From: an uncultured Tateyamaria sp.
GTDB taxonomy: Bacteria > Pseudomonadota > Alphaproteobacteria > Rhodobacterales > Rhodobacteraceae
DNA length: 64,000 nucleotides
Assembly: GCF_947503385.1 (NCBI RefSeq)
Contig: NZ_CANNDO010000002.1
Coordinates: 910,859 to 974,858 of the forward strand
Direction of reading: 5' to 3'
The notes below the pieces were generated by a model. It worked only from the letters and a program-made list of their open reading frames with translations. It was not told where the DNA came from and made no database searches. Shown piece after piece: positions 1 to 9,144 of the stretch. Position 1 is the stretch's first letter. Every line of letters starts with the position of its first letter. Both the position numbers and the translations under genes were made by a program.

Positions 1-25
1 CCAGAGGGGCAAACCAACGCGACAT
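1..25 (-). CDS. start of probable CpoB/YbgF (partial, window edge)
   Basis: Directly downstream of pal on the same strand an ATG at 25-23 opens a frame reading MSRWFAPL before the window ends. The place after pal in tol-pal operons is normally taken by cpoB/ybgF, a periplasmic TPR protein coordinating Tol-Pal with cell-wall synthesis, and a hydrophobic N-terminus fits a signal peptide. Only eight codons are visible, so the identification is contextual. Confidence 0.45.
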
Positions 26-30
26 CAGGA

Positions 31-543
31 TCAGCCTGTCAGGCCGCCTGCCAGCACGGTCACCGCGCGGCGGTTCTTGGCATAGCAGGCCTCGTTGCTG
101 CAAACCTCAATTGGGCGTTCTTTGCCATAGCTGACCACTTGCAAGCGACCCGCCTGAACGCCTTGGCTGACCAGATAGGCCCGGGCGGCATCAGCGCGTC
201 GTGCCCCAAGGGCAAGGTTATATTCGCGGGTGCCCTGTTCGTCGGCATGGCCTTCGATCACGGCGGTGAAATCCGCGTTCTGCAACAACCAGACGGCTTG
301 CCCGTCAAGCGTGGCGCGCCCTTCGGGCGTCAGGGTCGACTGGTCCACGGCAAACAGCACGCGGTCGCCCACGGCCTGCTGGAAATAGGCGACTGAGGTT
401 GGATCGGATGCGCTGCCCGGGACAACGCCGCCGCCACCCAGACCCGCATTGCTGGTGACATCGTCGCCGCCAAAGCGGCCCGGATCGGTACAGGCTGCCA
501 CGCTGAGCACGGCGCAGATCATCAATATGGATTTCAGTGTCAT
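31..543 (-). CDS. pal: peptidoglycan-associated lipoprotein Pal
   Basis: Outer-membrane lipoprotein that binds peptidoglycan and is the distal partner of the Tol complex. The protein (170 aa) starts MTLKSIL and has a lipobox LSVAAC with the lipidated Cys at residue 18. The C-terminal two thirds is an OmpA-like peptidoglycan-binding domain, with the family pattern GHADEQGTREYN followed by LGARRADAARAYL. An upstream GTG (564) is in frame, but the ATG at 543 gives the correct signal-peptide length and has an AGAGAGG ribosome site. Last complete gene of the tolQRAB-pal run, 99 bp after tolB. Confidence 0.96.
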   Translation of the reverse strand: MTLKSILMICAVLSVAACTDPGRFGGDDVTSNAGLGGGGVVPGSASDPTSVAYFQQAVGDRVLFAVDQSTLTPEGRATLDGQAVWLLQNADFTAVIEGHADEQGTREYNLALGARRADAARAYLVSQGVQAGRLQVVSYGKERPIEVCSNEACYAKNRRAVTVLAGGLTG

Positions 544-642
544 GGGGCTCGGCCTCTCTTGCACGTGTGTTTTTGTCTACGTGGGTCTTACTGCTGTTGG
601 GACGGTATCACGATTGTACGTCCATGAAAATGCACCCTCAGA

Positions 643-1959
643 TCAACGCTGGAGCGGCCCCCAAGACGGGTCGGACCCGCCTTCGGGGGTGCGCACGGGG
701 CGCAGGTTCCGGCCCGTGATGTCCACGGAATAAAGGGTCGAACGGCCTGCCGCGCCTTGGGTCTCGCGGGCGAACATGATGACACGACCATTTGGTGACC
801 ATGTGGGTCCTTCATCAAGGAAAGATGCGGTCAGCAAGCGTTCTTCGGACCCGTCGATCCGCATCACACCGATATGGAACCGCCCCTTGGACTGCTTGGT
901 GAAGGCGATCAGGTCGCCACGCGGGCTCCAGACCGGCGTGCCGTAGCGGCCTTCGCCAAAGGAAATGCGCCGCGCCTCGCCCCCGCCTGCGGGCATGATA
1001 TACAACTGCTGACTGCCTGACCGGTCGCTTTCAAAAACGATCTGACTGCCATCGGGGCTAAAGCTGGGTGCGGTTTCGATGGACGGCGCGCTGGTCAGCC
1101 GCTGCGACTGGCCGGAATTGATGTCCATCGCCCAGATATCCGTGTTCGCGCCTTGGCTCAGCGAATAGACCACCGTCTGCCCGTTGGGGGCAAAGCGCGG
1201 TGCAAAGCTCATCGTGCCTTGCTGGCTTTCCAGCACGCGTTGCTGCACCGACCCGACGTCAAGCACGTAGATGCGCGGAAACCCGGTCTCGTAACTGGTG
1301 TAAAGTACGCGGTTGCCATCCGCAGAGAACCGCGGCGCCAGCACAATTGCTTCGGAACCGGTGAGGTACTGCACATTGGCACCGTCGTAATCCATGATCG
1401 CCAGTCGCTTGCGGCGTTCGTTCTTGGGGCCGGTTTCCGACACGTAGACAACCCGGCTGTCAAAATAGCCCGTCTCGCCGGTGATGCGGGAATAGACCAC
1501 GTCTGCCACCTTGTGCGCGATGCGCCGCCAGCCATCCGTGGTGCCGGCAAATTGCAGGCCCTCACCCAGCTCAGTGTCCGAAAACACATCGTGCAGGCGG
1601 AATTTCACTGTAACCTGATCGCCAATCACCGTCACGGCCCCGGTCACCAGCGCCTGTGCGTTGATCGCCTTCCAGTCGGCATATTGGACCGGGGCGATAA
1701 AGCTGGTGATCTGGCTAATATAAGCGTCTGCCGGGATTTCGCGGAACAGGCCCGTGCCCGCAAGATCGGCAGCGATCACGCGGCTCAGTTGCTGGCCCAT
1801 CGCGGCGGCCTCGGCGTTTTCCGGCACGAGGTTCGGAATTGCGACCGGAAGGGGTTCGATCACCCCTTCGGTGATCTCGATCCGCAGGGGGCCGTTTTGT
1901 GCGGCGACGGACGTGACCCCAAAGGCCACCATAACGATCAGAAGCAAACGGAACATCAT
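643..1959 (-). CDS. tolB: Tol-Pal system protein TolB
   Basis: Periplasmic protein that shuttles between Pal and TolA. The frame encodes 438 aa: a signal peptide ([14 protein letters not shown], cleavage after about VAA), an N-terminal TolB domain to about residue 145, and a C-terminal WD40-like beta-propeller with repeated [27 protein letters not shown] and PVWSPRGD blades. The ATG at 1959 overlaps the tolA stop (ATGA), so translation is probably coupled; the next ATG (1956) is equally usable. Length is normal for alphaproteobacterial TolB. Confidence 0.96.
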   Translation of the reverse strand: MMFRLLLIVMVAFGVTSVAAQNGPLRIEITEGVIEPLPVAIPNLVPENAEAAAMGQQLSRVIAADLAGTGLFREIPADAYISQITSFIAPVQYADWKAINAQALVTGAVTVIGDQVTVKFRLHDVFSDTELGEGLQFAGTTDGWRRIAHKVADVVYSRITGETGYFDSRVVYVSETGPKNERRKRLAIMDYDGANVQYLTGSEAIVLAPRFSADGNRVLYTSYETGFPRIYVLDVGSVQQRVLESQQGTMSFAPRFAPNGQTVVYSLSQGANTDIWAMDINSGQSQRLTSAPSIETAPSFSPDGSQIVFESDRSGSQQLYIMPAGGGEARRISFGEGRYGTPVWSPRGDLIAFTKQSKGRFHIGVMRIDGSEERLLTASFLDEGPTWSPNGRVIMFARETQGAAGRSTLYSVDITGRNLRPVRTPEGGSDPSWGPLQR

Positions 1960-3062
1960 TTGATACGCATCCTTTCGGGATTGAACGTCATCTCGATTTC
2001 TTTCCACTGGCCATATTTCTCGGCCGGAAGGGAATAGCCATCGCGGGTACAGCGGATAATTGCGCGGCGCGCCGCCTCAAAGGCTTGGTTTGCCGCTGAC
2101 TGGCTGCCGCCCGAGCTGGACAGCAAGCGGATCGAGGCGACAACCGGCTTGCCGCTCTGTTCCATATCGACACCAACCACAACCGTGGTCCCAAGCGCTT
2201 CGGTCGACAATGACCCCACGTTCCAGCAAGACGACACCGCCACGCGCAGCGCTTCTTTCTCGCCATTGGACAGCGGCGGACCTTGCGGCACGGTTTCATC
2301 CTCACCACCACCTAAGATCCCGGCCAGCGCATCCTCAACCGCATCGGACGTGTCTTCGGGTTGTGCGGCGGGTTGCGGATCGGACGTTGTATCCGGCGTT
2401 GTTTGGGTTGTGCGTGTTGGCGCGCTGGGGCGACGGCTGGGCGGGCGCAGGGAGGACTGTGGGGCACCTGACGGCTCTTCGGCTTCGGTCACGATCTGGT
2501 CGCTGGCCTCTTCGGGCGCGGTTGCCTCTTGTTCTTCGGCCTGCGTTTCGCCGCCGTCATCGTTTGTCACGGCCTCTTGCTCGACCACGTCCGGAGTTGC
2601 GTCCGGATCGGGCGCTTCGACCACGTCCGGCGCAACACGGTCCGAGGCTTCGGGTACTGGTGTGTCGGCCACTTCGGGCGCGTCGATCTGTGGTGTCTCG
2701 GGCGTCGGCAGGCTGGGCGCTTCGTCTACCACCTCCGGCTCCGGTTCCGGCGCGGGCGGCTCCGGCAGGGTTTCTGGTTCCGGCTCGGGCGTGGGCTGAG
2801 GCTGTTCTGATGTGACCTCGGTATCGGGGGTTGGCGTCTCGATTGGGTCGGGTAAAACTTGGGGCTCTTGGGGCAGCGCCACCTCTGTCGGTGCGGCAGG
2901 CTCGGGGCCTGCGCTTAACAGAGCCTCAAACGCATCGGTGGAAATCACCGACACCTCCGTCACCTCAAAGGGCAATGGTTCGGACTGGAACGACCCGCCA
3001 AGGATCAGCCAGCCGATCAGCCCCACATGGGCCGCGCCCGATATGACCTGCCCCACATGCAC
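1956..3062 (-). CDS. tolA: TolA, inner-membrane energy transducer of the Tol system
   Basis: Spans the periplasm and couples the TolQR motor to TolB/Pal. The 368-aa protein has one N-terminal membrane segment (about residues 5-25). A very long acidic, Pro/Glu/Thr-rich linker follows (about 45-250, with many PEPEPE-like runs). It ends in a compact C-terminal domain (about 265-368) containing the conserved SCWN. The linker replaces the Ala/Lys-rich helix of E. coli TolA, as is common in alphaproteobacteria. Start is GTG at 3062, three bases after the tolR stop; the N-terminal [12 protein letters not shown] motif supports it. Confidence 0.93.
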   Translation of the reverse strand: MHVGQVISGAAHVGLIGWLILGGSFQSEPLPFEVTEVSVISTDAFEALLSAGPEPAAPTEVALPQEPQVLPDPIETPTPDTEVTSEQPQPTPEPEPETLPEPPAPEPEPEVVDEAPSLPTPETPQIDAPEVADTPVPEASDRVAPDVVEAPDPDATPDVVEQEAVTNDDGGETQAEEQEATAPEEASDQIVTEAEEPSGAPQSSLRPPSRRPSAPTRTTQTTPDTTSDPQPAAQPEDTSDAVEDALAGILGGGEDETVPQGPPLSNGEKEALRVAVSSCWNVGSLSTEALGTTVVVGVDMEQSGKPVVASIRLLSSSGGSQSAANQAFEAARRAIIRCTRDGYSLPAEKYGQWKEIEMTFNPERMRIK

Positions 3063-3065
3063 GCG

Positions 3066-3545
3066 TCACTGCCCCTCACCGTCAAGGGTCGGACCGCCGA
3101 TATCCGTCACAAGGCCGATATTCGAAAAACCGCCCGCATTGAGCGCACCCATGACTTCCATGACTTGCGCATAGGCCACGGCACCGTCGGCACGCAGGAA
3201 CACACGGTCACTGTCACGTTCGGCTGCAATCCCGCGCAAACGTACGACAAGCTCCTCCCGCGGCACAGATGTTGTCTGAATCTGAACGTCCCCATCGCCA
3301 GTGATGGTGACGGTCAGCGGCTCTTCCTGATCGGTGGGCAGGGCACTTGCCGCCGTGCGCGGCAATTCTACCGGCACGCCCACGGTCAACAGGGGTGCCG
3401 CCACCATAAAGATAATGAGCAGCACCATCATCACATCCACAAACGGCGTCACGTTGATCTCAGCCATCGGCTGGGACCGTCTGCGCCTGCGGCGGCGGCC
3501 ACCGCCTCCGGCACCCGCGTCCTTTTGCATCACGCCTGCGCCCAT
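3066..3545 (-). CDS. tolR: TolR, ExbD/TolR-family proton-channel subunit
   Basis: Inner-membrane partner of TolQ that harnesses proton motive force. The protein (159 aa) has a Gly/Arg-rich cytoplasmic start with a run of seven Arg, then the hallmark AEINVTPFVDVMMVLLIIFMV with the channel Asp in the single membrane helix (about residues 27-50), then a periplasmic ExbD domain. Begins three bases after tolQ and is followed by tolA. A second in-frame ATG (MQKDAG) five codons in could also be used. Confidence 0.95.
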   Translation of the reverse strand: MGAGVMQKDAGAGGGGRRRRRRRSQPMAEINVTPFVDVMMVLLIIFMVAAPLLTVGVPVELPRTAASALPTDQEEPLTVTITGDGDVQIQTTSVPREELVVRLRGIAAERDSDRVFLRADGAVAYAQVMEVMGALNAGGFSNIGLVTDIGGPTLDGEGQ

Positions 3546-3548
3546 GGC

Positions 3549-4244
3549 CTAACCGTCCAACTGGCGGCTGAGGATGGTGGCGAATTCATCGGCAAAGGCC
3601 TCATAGCCCGCCACGATGCGGTCACTGTCGGCACTGAGCTTGTTGTAGAAGATCACCGCCGGGATCGCCGCCAGCAGGCCAAGGCCCGTGGCCAAAAGCG
3701 CCTCGGCAATGCCGGGGGCCACGACGGCAAGGTTGGTGTTCTGCTGTTCGGCAATTTCGATAAAGGCGTTCATGATGCCCACCACGGTGCCAAAAAGGCC
3801 AATGAACGGCGCCGAAGACCCGATGGTGGCCAGCACCGTCAGCCCGTTTTGCAACCGCTCGCCCTCCTTGGCGATGGCCACATCCATGCTGCGGTCGATC
3901 CGCGAGGTGGCATTGGCAATCAGCCCACCATCCTCCTTGTGCGAGCGCTGCCACTCGACCATGCCAGCGGCAAACACTTTTTCCGATGCGCCGCTGGGTT
4001 CCGGTCCGATCTGCTCGAACAGCCCGTCCAGCGGCTCACCCGACCAGAACGCCCGGTCAAACCGGTCCGCTTCGGACCGCGCCGCCCGGTACAGCAGCCA
4101 TTTCTGAATGATAACCGCCCAAGCCCAGAACGATGCAATGATCAGCATGATCATTACCAGCTTCACCGTCAGGGTCGCGCGCAAGAACAGCCCCCACATC
4201 GAGAAATCAACCTCGTGCGCGAGCGCAAGTGTCTCTGCTTCCAT
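3549..4244 (-). CDS. tolQ: TolQ, MotA/TolQ/ExbB-family proton channel
   Basis: Three-helix inner-membrane protein that forms the motor stator with TolR. The 231-aa sequence shows a membrane helix near residues 25-47. A cytoplasmic loop follows, then two further helices in the conserved block from TIGSSAPFIGLFGTVVGIM to LLATGLGLLAAIPAVIFYN. First gene of the tolQRAB-pal run. About 100 bp separate it from ybgC, in the same direction, which is the usual arrangement. Confidence 0.95.
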   Translation of the reverse strand: MEAETLALAHEVDFSMWGLFLRATLTVKLVMIMLIIASFWAWAVIIQKWLLYRAARSEADRFDRAFWSGEPLDGLFEQIGPEPSGASEKVFAAGMVEWQRSHKEDGGLIANATSRIDRSMDVAIAKEGERLQNGLTVLATIGSSAPFIGLFGTVVGIMNAFIEIAEQQNTNLAVVAPGIAEALLATGLGLLAAIPAVIFYNKLSADSDRIVAGYEAFADEFATILSRQLDG

Positions 4245-4346
4245 ACTGCCTGCTCTTTGTTATGGGCGTGTTTATGGGTGCCCTTGTTGCGCGGGAATAT
4301 ACGTCAGGCGAAAGGGGAAAGCTATCACTTCGGCGTCAGACCGCCC

Positions 4347-4739
4347 TTAATTCGCGCCCATTGCGCGGATTTCTGCGGGCAAACGCACCGGCTTGCCCGC
4401 TGTGGTCATGGTGACGGCAATGACATGCGCACGAAAGAGCGGCGTGTCGCCGCGCCGGACCTCCTGATCGAACGTCCAGCGCACCGGGCTGGCGGCCTGA
4501 TGTGTGGTGACCACAATCAGCCGGTCGCCCATCCGTGCAGGCGATAGGTAATCTGCCTCAACCCGCGTAACGACAAACACAAGCCCCTGCGCCTTCATCG
4601 CATTCTGGTCCAGACCGCACGCTTCGACGATCTCCGACCGCGCCCGCTCGATGTAGCGCAGGTAGTTGGCATAGTAGACAACGCCGGCCATGTCGGTGTC
4701 TTCGTAATAGACGGTCAGGGGAAAATGATGCGGGGTCAT
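4347..4739 (-). CDS. ybgC: YbgC-type acyl-CoA thioesterase
   Basis: Hot-dog fold thioesterase of the Tol-Pal cluster. The 130-aa protein carries the 4-hydroxybenzoyl-CoA thioesterase signature YYEDTDMAGVVYYANYLRY with the catalytic Asp in EDTD. It starts at the ATG at 4739 (MTPHHFPL); a longer frame to 4775 would add a Cys/Gly-rich stretch with no counterpart in the family. Immediately upstream of tolQ. Confidence 0.93.
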   Translation of the reverse strand: MTPHHFPLTVYYEDTDMAGVVYYANYLRYIERARSEIVEACGLDQNAMKAQGLVFVVTRVEADYLSPARMGDRLIVVTTHQAASPVRWTFDQEVRRGDTPLFRAHVIAVTMTTAGKPVRLPAEIRAMGAN

Positions 4740-4752
4740 GGGCGCAACTCTG

Positions 4753-5121
4753 TCACCGCAGCCCCCACAGGACAACCGCGATCAGCACAACCACCAGCGC
4801 AGCGCCCGCGACATGAGAACGCCGGTCGGCACGCTGCAAGTCGTCCTGCATTTCGCTCAACAGATTGCGAAAGACATAAAGTGAGGACCAGCCGATCAGC
4901 ATCGCAAAGGCCAGCACCACAATAACCAAAGCGCTCGGGTCCGCCCGGTAAAAGTAAAAGGCAACCGGCAACAGAAAGGGCGCGAGCAAAAGCCACATGC
5001 GCGTGTCGACCACCCACTGCCACGACGGCGCTGCTGCGGACAGAGCGATGAGATAGGCCAGCCCTCGGCCCAAAAGGTAGACCGCAATGGCCAGCCACAG
5101 CGCCAGCACCACAGCGGTCAC
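4753..5121 (-). CDS. small membrane protein of unknown function
   Basis: Encodes 122 aa with three hydrophobic stretches: near residues 2-28, a pair at about 40-77 (WLLLAPFLLPVAFYFY and LVIVVLAFAMLIGW), and a final one at about 105-120. These suggest a small inner-membrane protein. The start is a GTG at 5121 that overlaps the stop of the preceding gene (GTGA), so translation is probably coupled. Longer in-frame extensions would read through the neighbour in the wrong frame. I do not recognise the family; ybgC follows 13 bp downstream. Confidence 0.75.
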   Translation of the reverse strand: MTAVVLALWLAIAVYLLGRGLAYLIALSAAAPSWQWVVDTRMWLLLAPFLLPVAFYFYRADPSALVIVVLAFAMLIGWSSLYVFRNLLSEMQDDLQRADRRSHVAGAALVVVLIAVVLWGLR

Positions 5122-5744
5122 TGCAGCACCCCCAAACGGGCCGCCAGACGCAGTGCATGGGATGGATCTGCAGCGGCAACCGGCATGACCGGATCGTAGG
5201 CCGCCCGGACCAGCGCAGCAATCTCGGGCCGCAAAACGGTTGTCTGCCCGGCAACCGCCAGCGGGGAACGATCCCGGAATGCCATGTCGGACCACAGAAG
5301 AACGGATTGCACCACTTGGCTCAATGCAAGCGTCTCGGCGGGCACATTGCGCAGATGCACATCCATGCGAAGAAAGACAAAACAGGCCTGAACAGCGCCT
5401 GCATCATCAAAGCGAAAAATCCGGTATTGGTTGGCATCCGCGGTCTGCAACCGCTCCACCAAAGGCACAAGATCGGGCACCAACCGGTCCAGCCCCGGCA
5501 CCTCCGGCAACTCGGCCCAGTCCTCGAAAAAGAACCACATGAAATTTGCGCCCAGTTCCGGGTCCGTCTCCGCCATGTCCAGTGCGGCAAGCTGGCAGAC
5601 TGCCTCAATTGCACCTCTCACCGTGCCCAGCGTCGTATCCTCAACACCAAACACAACTGGCGCCAATGGCCGCCCCCACCGGGCAAAGGCATAATCGCCG
5701 CTCTCACGGGTAAACAGCGCTTTGATCTCATCCGTCGTCAACAT
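5118..5744 (-). CDS. conserved hypothetical protein between ruvB and ybgC
   Basis: A 208-aa soluble protein starting MLTTDEIKALF at 5744. It lacks a signal peptide or membrane helices and is rich in acidic and aromatic residues (ANFMWFFFEDWAEL). I do not recognise a catalytic motif. It lies between ruvB and the small membrane protein in a co-directional run and overlaps the latter by 4 bp, so it may be co-expressed with it. A frame extension to 5843 exists but has non-family-like composition. Confidence 0.75.
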   Translation of the reverse strand: MLTTDEIKALFTRESGDYAFARWGRPLAPVVFGVEDTTLGTVRGAIEAVCQLAALDMAETDPELGANFMWFFFEDWAELPEVPGLDRLVPDLVPLVERLQTADANQYRIFRFDDAGAVQACFVFLRMDVHLRNVPAETLALSQVVQSVLLWSDMAFRDRSPLAVAGQTTVLRPEIAALVRAAYDPVMPVAAADPSHALRLAARLGVLQ

Positions 5745-5849
5745 AGCGCGGGACCTAGCGCGGCTCGCCCCAAAGGGAAAGCCTCGAGCGTTGCGCGCCA
5801 AAGGGATGGTGGGTGGGGTGTCGTTCGTCAGAACGCACGTCACCCATCA

Positions 5850-6872
5850 TCATTCGAACAAATCACCCGCCCGTCGCGGCGCATCCAATCCCAGATGCCG
5901 CCACGCGCCCGCTGCCAACAATCGCCCGCGCGGGGTCCGCTGTATCAACCCTTGTTGCAATAAATACGGCTCGATCACTTCCTCCAGCGCATCGCGGCTC
6001 TCGCTCAGAGCCGCACTCAAGGTCTCGACACCGACCGGCCCGCCGCCATAATGCTCTGCCATCAGCCGCAAATATCGCCGGTCGGCCCCATCAAGGCCCA
6101 GATGATCCACACCCAACCGGGTCAGCGCCGCGTCCGCCAACTCCTGCGTCACCCGTCCATCCCCCTCGACCACTGCAAAATCGACGACCCGACGCAACAG
6201 ACGCCCCGCAATCCGCGGGGTGCCCCGCGCCCGGCGTGCGATCTCGCGCGCGGCTCCCTCATCCGCAGGCGCGCCCAGCTTGGTTGCATTGCGGTCCACG
6301 ATCACGAACAACTCGTCCTCGGTGTAAAACTGCAACCGCGTCGGTATCCCGAAACGGTCGCGCAAGGGCGTGGTCAACAGGCCCATCCGTGTGGTTGCCC
6401 CCACCAGCGTAAAGGGTTGCAATTCAATGCGCACGGTTCGCGCCGCAGGCCCCTCGCCAATGACGAGGTCCAGCTCAAAATCCTCCAGCGCGGGGTATAG
6501 CACCTCTTCGACGGCCGGGTTCAGCCGGTGTATCTCGTCGATGAACAGCACATCGCGCGCCTCAAGATTGGTGAGGATGGCGGCCAGATCGCCCGCTTTG
6601 GCCAGCACCGGACCGGATGTCATTCGAAACCCCACACCCAACTCCCGCGCCATAATTTGCGCCAGCGTCGTCTTGCCCAGACCGGGGGGGCCGTGAAACA
6701 GCGTATGGTCCATTGCTTCGCCGCGCTGACGCGCCGACTGAATGAACACGCGCAGGTTCGCCCGCGCCTCTGCCTGCCCGACGAACTCGTCCAGCATTTG
6801 CGGGCGCAATGCCCGGTCGACATCCTCTGGCAAGGGCGCAGGCCGCAGCGTCGGGTCAGAGCTGTCGGTCAT
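5850..6872 (-). CDS. ruvB: Holliday junction branch migration helicase RuvB
   Basis: AAA+ motor that drives branch migration with RuvA. In this 340-aa protein Walker A GPPGLGKT lies at residues 61-68 and Walker B with DEIH at 112-115. The small ATPase domain follows, and the C-terminal winged helix ends in [17 protein letters not shown]. Full family length. Follows ruvA with a 6-bp gap in a ruvC-ruvA-ruvB operon. Confidence 0.97.
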   Translation of the reverse strand: MTDSSDPTLRPAPLPEDVDRALRPQMLDEFVGQAEARANLRVFIQSARQRGEAMDHTLFHGPPGLGKTTLAQIMARELGVGFRMTSGPVLAKAGDLAAILTNLEARDVLFIDEIHRLNPAVEEVLYPALEDFELDLVIGEGPAARTVRIELQPFTLVGATTRMGLLTTPLRDRFGIPTRLQFYTEDELFVIVDRNATKLGAPADEGAAREIARRARGTPRIAGRLLRRVVDFAVVEGDGRVTQELADAALTRLGVDHLGLDGADRRYLRLMAEHYGGGPVGVETLSAALSESRDALEEVIEPYLLQQGLIQRTPRGRLLAAGAWRHLGLDAPRRAGDLFE

Positions 6873-6878
6873 TGCGCC

Positions 6879-7535
6879 CTACCCCTTTGGTGCCAGCAAT
6901 TTGAGGGCGGCGCGGATCAGCGTCGCCTCATCCGCGTCCGGCGCATCGCCTGCCGCTTGCGCCACCGCTGCGGCGGCTTCGGACGGCCCGTAACCCAGAT
7001 TGCCCAAGGCCGACAACGCATCCGCCTGCGCCGATGATGCCGGCGCAGCCATCACGACCGGCTCGATCACCGCATCCGCGTCTGCCGCGGTCTCGCCCAA
7101 GGCCGCGGCCACACTGCCGCTCATCGCCATGACTGCCGGAGCCTTGTCCTTGAGGTCCAGCACGATCCGCTGCGCGATCTTCGGGCCGATGCCCTTCGCG
7201 GCCTTCACGGCGTTCCAATCCCCCAATGCAATCGCACGGCTGACTCCATCCGGCCCAAGCGTGCCCAGTATTGCCAAAGACGCCTTGGCCCCGACCCCCT
7301 GCACCGACATCAAAAGCCGGTGCCATTCCTTTTCCACCAATGTGGGAAAGCCAAAAAGCTGCATCAGGTCTTCGCGCACAACCAAATCGGTAAAAAGCGC
7401 AATCGCCTCACCCGTGCCGGGCAGCCCGGCCATGGTCCGGTCCGAACAAAACACCAGATAACCCACGCCGCGCACATCGAGCAGAATGTGATCCGTGGCC
7501 TTGTAATCGATGCGCCCCGACAGCTTGCCAATCAT
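6879..7535 (-). CDS. ruvA: Holliday junction branch migration protein RuvA
   Basis: Tetrameric junction-binding protein of the RuvAB complex. The gene product (218 aa) has the OB-fold start [12 protein letters not shown], two helix-hairpin-helix motifs ([13 protein letters not shown] near 80 and [13 protein letters not shown] near 114) and a C-terminal domain III that contacts RuvB, ending [11 protein letters not shown]. Overlaps the ruvC stop by 4 bp. Confidence 0.97.
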   Translation of the reverse strand: MIGKLSGRIDYKATDHILLDVRGVGYLVFCSDRTMAGLPGTGEAIALFTDLVVREDLMQLFGFPTLVEKEWHRLLMSVQGVGAKASLAILGTLGPDGVSRAIALGDWNAVKAAKGIGPKIAQRIVLDLKDKAPAVMAMSGSVAAALGETAADADAVIEPVVMAAPASSAQADALSALGNLGYGPSEAAAAVAQAAGDAPDADEATLIRAALKLLAPKG

Positions 7536-8035
7536 GCCTGCGCCCGCGCCAAAGCGGCCACCAGACCAGAACCCCCCCCGTGATGCGCATGGCAGATGGC
7601 AATGGCCAGCGCATCGGCTGCATCCGGTCCGGCCAGATCAACTCCGGGCAGTTGCACGCGCACCATATGCGCCACTTGCCGTTTGTCTGCATGGCCCACA
7701 CCCACAACGGTCTTTTTGACCGCGTTGGGCGCATATTCCCCGATCAGAAGCCCGGCCTGCGCCAGCGCCAGCATCGCCACTCCGCGCGCCTGCCCCAGCT
7801 TGAGCGTGCCCGCCCCGTCCTTGTTCACGAAAGTCTGTTCGATGGCCGCACCCTCGGGCACATACGTACCCAAAACAGTCTCCAACTGCCGAAAGAGAGA
7901 CAGCAGCCGCGCCGCCAGATCGTCGCCCTCGGAATGACACACGCCATTGGCCACATGCCGCAGGCGCGAGCCCTCGGCCGCGATCACGCCCCAGCCCATG
8001 TGCCGCAAGCCCGGATCAATTCCCAAAATGCGCAT
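7532..8035 (-). CDS. ruvC: crossover junction endodeoxyribonuclease RuvC
   Basis: Resolves Holliday junctions. The 167-aa enzyme has the RNase H-like fold with the four acidic catalytic residues visible: D7 (GIDPG), E66 (AIEQTF), D138 and D141 (GPDAADALA). First gene of ruvC-ruvA-ruvB; its promoter must lie in the 346-bp gap to the divergent DUF1127 gene. Confidence 0.97.
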   Translation of the reverse strand: MRILGIDPGLRHMGWGVIAAEGSRLRHVANGVCHSEGDDLAARLLSLFRQLETVLGTYVPEGAAIEQTFVNKDGAGTLKLGQARGVAMLALAQAGLLIGEYAPNAVKKTVVGVGHADKRQVAHMVRVQLPGVDLAGPDAADALAIAICHAHHGGGSGLVAALARAQA

Positions 8036-8381
8036 GTTGCTGCCCTCACCTGCCGACTTTCCGGCATTTTGCCTTGCCTAGCACGAAACGCGAACATCCG
8101 AAAAGCCCTAACAATTTGAACAACCCAACGGGCCGACCCACACCAGCTTGTCCCCCAACGCCACAAAAGGTGTCCAAAAAACGACGCGCCCTAGCTGAAC
8201 GCGACATATATCGGTGCAGATTTTGCAAATCTTTGCAGTGGGTTAACCACAGTATTGACCCATGCAAAAATATCATGGCGGGCATGATCTTTTTGATCTT
8301 GCGAGGTGCATTCACCCCGCCTACATGCCCCTCATCTGGTTGAGACACTCAACCGCAAACACTAGACAAAGGATTGCTGCA
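8036..8381. other. 346-bp divergent intergenic region between ruvC and a DUF1127 gene
   Basis: Contains no convincing gene. It should hold promoters for ruvC (leftward) and the DUF1127 gene (rightward). The most visible structure is a perfect dyad TGCAAA-TC-TTTGCA at 8224-8237, a candidate operator whose regulator I cannot name. A TTGACC at 8255-8260 has no acceptable -10 at proper spacing. Confidence 0.5.
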
Positions 8382-8588
8382 ATGGCTGCTTTTGACACCA
8401 CCCGCCCCGCTTATGGCGCTGCTCCCGTTGCAGGCCAGATCAAAGGCTTCTTCTCGGCCCTGATCGCGAAATACGTCGCATGGAACGATGCACGTGTGAC
8501 CCGCAATGCCCTGCACGGCCTGACCGACCGCGAACTCGAAGATATCGGTCTGACCCGCGGCGACATCGACGTTGTTGCCACCAAATAA
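8382..8588 (+). CDS. DUF1127 (YjiS-like) small protein
   Basis: Encodes 68 aa. The C-terminal half carries the DUF1127 pattern, RNALHGLTDRELEDIGLTRGDI. Small proteins of this family are common in Rhodobacteraceae; some bind RNA or affect phosphate and carbon metabolism, but the role of this one is unknown. The ATG at 8382 follows an AAAGGA-type ribosome site. The gene is monocistronic, with a strong terminator 24 bp downstream, which hints at high expression. Confidence 0.88.
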   Translation: MAAFDTTRPAYGAAPVAGQIKGFFSALIAKYVAWNDARVTRNALHGLTDRELEDIGLTRGDIDVVATK

Positions 8589-8612
8589 ATTCGGGCACCT
8601 GCCCGACACGAC

Positions 8613-8649
8613 AAAAGCCGCGTGCGCATTGGCGTCACGCGGCTTTTTT
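8613..8649 (+). terminator. rho-independent terminator of the DUF1127 gene
   Basis: A perfect 12-bp stem, AAAAGCCGCGTG paired with CACGCGGCTTTT, with an 11-nt loop and a run of six T. Lies between the DUF1127 gene and the convergent gene ending at 8691. The A-run at its left end may let it work on both strands. Confidence 0.92.
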
Positions 8650-8690
8650 GTGGCCTGTTCGATCTGAGGGCCTGGCCAGCCTGTGCAGGC

Positions 8691-9029
8691 TCAGGTCAAG
8701 GGTTCGATAAAACCTGCGAGGAATGTCGTAAGTGGTTCGGTTTGCATGACCCAAGCACCGGCCTGCTCCACCATTGTGCCATTGCCCAACTTGGCGACAC
8801 GTTCGTTGTAGGTCACCTCGCCCAGGGAGGCGAGCATGAAGCCCTTGAAGGCAAAAAAACCAAGAACCAGAACCAGCAGACCACGCAGCGGAAAACCACG
8901 GCGCATTGCGCGCTTGGGTTTGACCACAATGAGGCCGTCGCCGCGCATCTCGGTGGTGTATCCGTGTGACATTGCCTTGTGCTGGCGCTGAACCGTGCCC
9001 ACACGTGTCTGAAAATCGACCTGAGTCAT
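8691..9029 (-). CDS. small single-pass membrane protein, unknown function
   Basis: A 112-aa protein starting MTQVDFQTRVG at 9029. It has a basic stretch KPKRAMRRGFPLR followed by one strong membrane helix (LLVLVLGFFAFKGFMLASL, about residues 50-70) and a short acidic/polar tail, so probably N-in with a periplasmic tail. I do not recognise a family. Convergent with the DUF1127 gene and separated by its terminator. Confidence 0.7.
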   Translation of the reverse strand: MTQVDFQTRVGTVQRQHKAMSHGYTTEMRGDGLIVVKPKRAMRRGFPLRGLLVLVLGFFAFKGFMLASLGEVTYNERVAKLGNGTMVEQAGAWVMQTEPLTTFLAGFIEPLT

Positions 9030-9144
9030 CTTGGCAGCCCTAAAACCCTTACAACAGGCCCCCACCTGATACCCGACTAAGATCACCCTGAATTGTGGCG
9101 AAATCTGGGCAAATGCCTAAAACTGAGCTAAAATCAGTGTAAAA

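Noticed and set aside
3027..4547. A 506-codon plus-strand open frame opposite tolR, tolQ and ybgC
   Set aside because: It is antisense to three confidently identified genes, has His/Arg/Gln-rich low-complexity translation and no recognisable domain. Such frames are common opposite high-GC genes.
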